A stretch of 14,754 nt of DNA from CAYFSC01 sp964345695 (GTDB lineage: Bacteria > Bacteroidota > Rhodothermia > Rhodothermales > Salinibacteraceae). The stretch spans positions 1 through 14,754 of the forward strand of contig CAYFSC010000072.1 of the NCBI GenBank assembly GCA_964345695.1, given 5' to 3'. A program made the translations under genes and the position numbers. Below the pieces are notes generated by a model that saw only the letters and a list, made by a program, of their open reading frames with translations, had not been told where the DNA came from and ran no database searches. Below, one piece after another: positions 14,063 to 14,754 of the stretch. Each line of letters starts with the position of its first letter. Position 1 is the first letter of the stretch.

Positions 14063-14754
14063 CTACCGGCTGGCACTCGGTGCCGCAGCAGCGTGCACCC
14101 GATCCAGCAGTCGTTCATACGCCTTTCGGTACGGCGCGGCGGCGTACAGCTCGTTGTGCCCCCCGCCGTCGACGATCACGAGTTCCTTGTGGGGCATAGG
14201 AGCTTCGCCATGCAAGGTACGAGCCATGTCGGGCGTCGTCACGTTGTCCTCCGACCCGCCGACCACCAGGAGCGGTGCGCTGATTTCCTGCAGCCGCTCG
14301 ACATTGCTCTCGCCACGCAGCGAGTCGTCGACCTCCACGCTCACGAACAGGCGAATGTACCACGGCACGACGCTTTCCACCCATCCGTCGACATCGGTCG
14401 CCGGGTTTTCCAGCACGACGCCCGCGGCGCGCCGCTCCGAGGCCACGTGAGTCGCCAAGAACGATCCGAGCGAGTGCCCATGGACGATGAGCCGGTTCGG
14501 CTCGGCGCCGAGCGAGTCCGTGGCGTAGCGATACACGTCGAGCGCGTCCGACTTGAAGGCGGGCACCGTCGGCTGTCCTCCGCTGTTGCCGTAGCCGCGA
14601 TAGTCCCACATCACGACGTTCACCGGAAAGTCGGTGAGGGCGCGGATGTAGCCCAGCGACTGCACGAGGTAGAACCCGTTGCCGCCGAAAAAGAGAACCG
14701 TGGTCTCGGCGTCAGGCTGCGTCAGGTGCCATGCGTCAACCTGGACGGTGTCGT
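14063..14754 (-). CDS. Alpha/beta hydrolase, C-terminal part (5' end outside window)
   Basis: The frame stays open to the window edge, giving 229 visible residues. The GTG at 14665 is internal, because conserved sequence precedes it: TTVLFFGGNGFYLVQSLGY, with the oxyanion-type FGGNG. The strand VVMWDYRGYGNSGG is next. Then comes the nucleophile elbow HGHSLGSF (Ser codon at 14471-14473), the acid in VVGGSEDNVTTPD and the catalytic His in GGGHNELY. This is a complete Ser-Asp-His set as in S33-like or BEM46-like hydrolases. The substrate cannot be predicted. The beginning, including any signal peptide or lipoprotein box, lies outside the window. The gene is convergent with the DUF4105 gene, and only 13 nt separate the two stops. 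No terminator is visible in that short gap. Confidence 0.92.
   Translation of the reverse strand, partial: DTVQVDAWHLTQPDAETTVLFFGGNGFYLVQSLGYIRALTDFPVNVVMWDYRGYGNSGGQPTVPAFKSDALDVYRYATDSLGAEPNRLIVHGHSLGSFLATHVASERRAAGVVLENPATDVDGWVESVVPWYIRLFVSVEVDDSLRGESNVERLQEISAPLLVVGGSEDNVTTPDMARTLHGEAPMPHKELVIVDGGGHNELYAAAPYRKAYERLLDRVHAAAAPSASR

Noticed and set aside
1..14754. CRISPR arrays, transposases, integrases, phage genes, rRNA or tRNA
   Set aside because: None seen: no regular spaced repeats, no transposase motifs, and no tRNA-like cloverleaf or rRNA signature in the gaps, all of which are under 300 nt.

Overview
The window looks like chromosomal DNA of a GC-rich member of the Bacteroidota/Rhodothermota group, possibly near Salinibacter. 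This is inferred from family content and composition, not from a database match. The pointers are a DUF4105/Lnb-type envelope protein and a TIGR02757/DUF2400 protein, both typical of that group, many acidic protein surfaces (GrpE, DnaJ, GpmI), and start codons mostly without a Shine-Dalgarno sequence. I see no phage, insertion sequence, CRISPR array, rRNA or tRNA. Most genes are core housekeeping genes.

Layout, left to right. (1) 1-572 (+): the 3' part of a PLP-dependent threonine/serine dehydratase. (2) 680-1264 (+): a two-gene DUF433/DUF5615 module of the VapBC-like toxin-antitoxin kind, followed after 8 nt by a DUF2400 gene (1273-2139, +). (3) 2064-2615 (-): a flavin reductase-like gene whose 3' end overlaps the DUF2400 gene tail to tail by 76 bp. 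(4) 2759-5928 (-): the heat-shock cluster hrcA-grpE-dnaJ, without dnaK, with two strong inverted repeats between grpE and dnaJ. (5) 6215-8020 (+): sppA, divergent from hrcA. (6) 8160-9932 (-): a large DUF2339 membrane protein, and 10045-11592 (-): the glycolytic phosphoglycerate mutase gpmI. (7) 11736-12629 (-): endonuclease III with an unusual Cys-containing tail. (8) 12781-14049 (+): a DUF4105/Lnb-like protein, a candidate lipoprotein N-acyltransferase. (9) 14063-14754 (-): the C-terminal part of an alpha/beta hydrolase, cut by the window edge.

Functionally, hrcA, grpE and dnaJ form one regulatory and chaperone unit: HrcA is the heat-shock repressor, and GrpE and DnaJ are the DnaK co-chaperones. 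SppA (signal-peptide digestion) and the Lnb-like protein (lipoprotein maturation) both serve the envelope, but they are not adjacent. No clearly novel multi-gene system is visible. The best leads are the grpE-dnaJ intercistronic hairpins, the endonuclease III tail, the overlapping convergent 3' ends near 2.1 kb, and a short imperfect repeat cluster near 11.7 kb.
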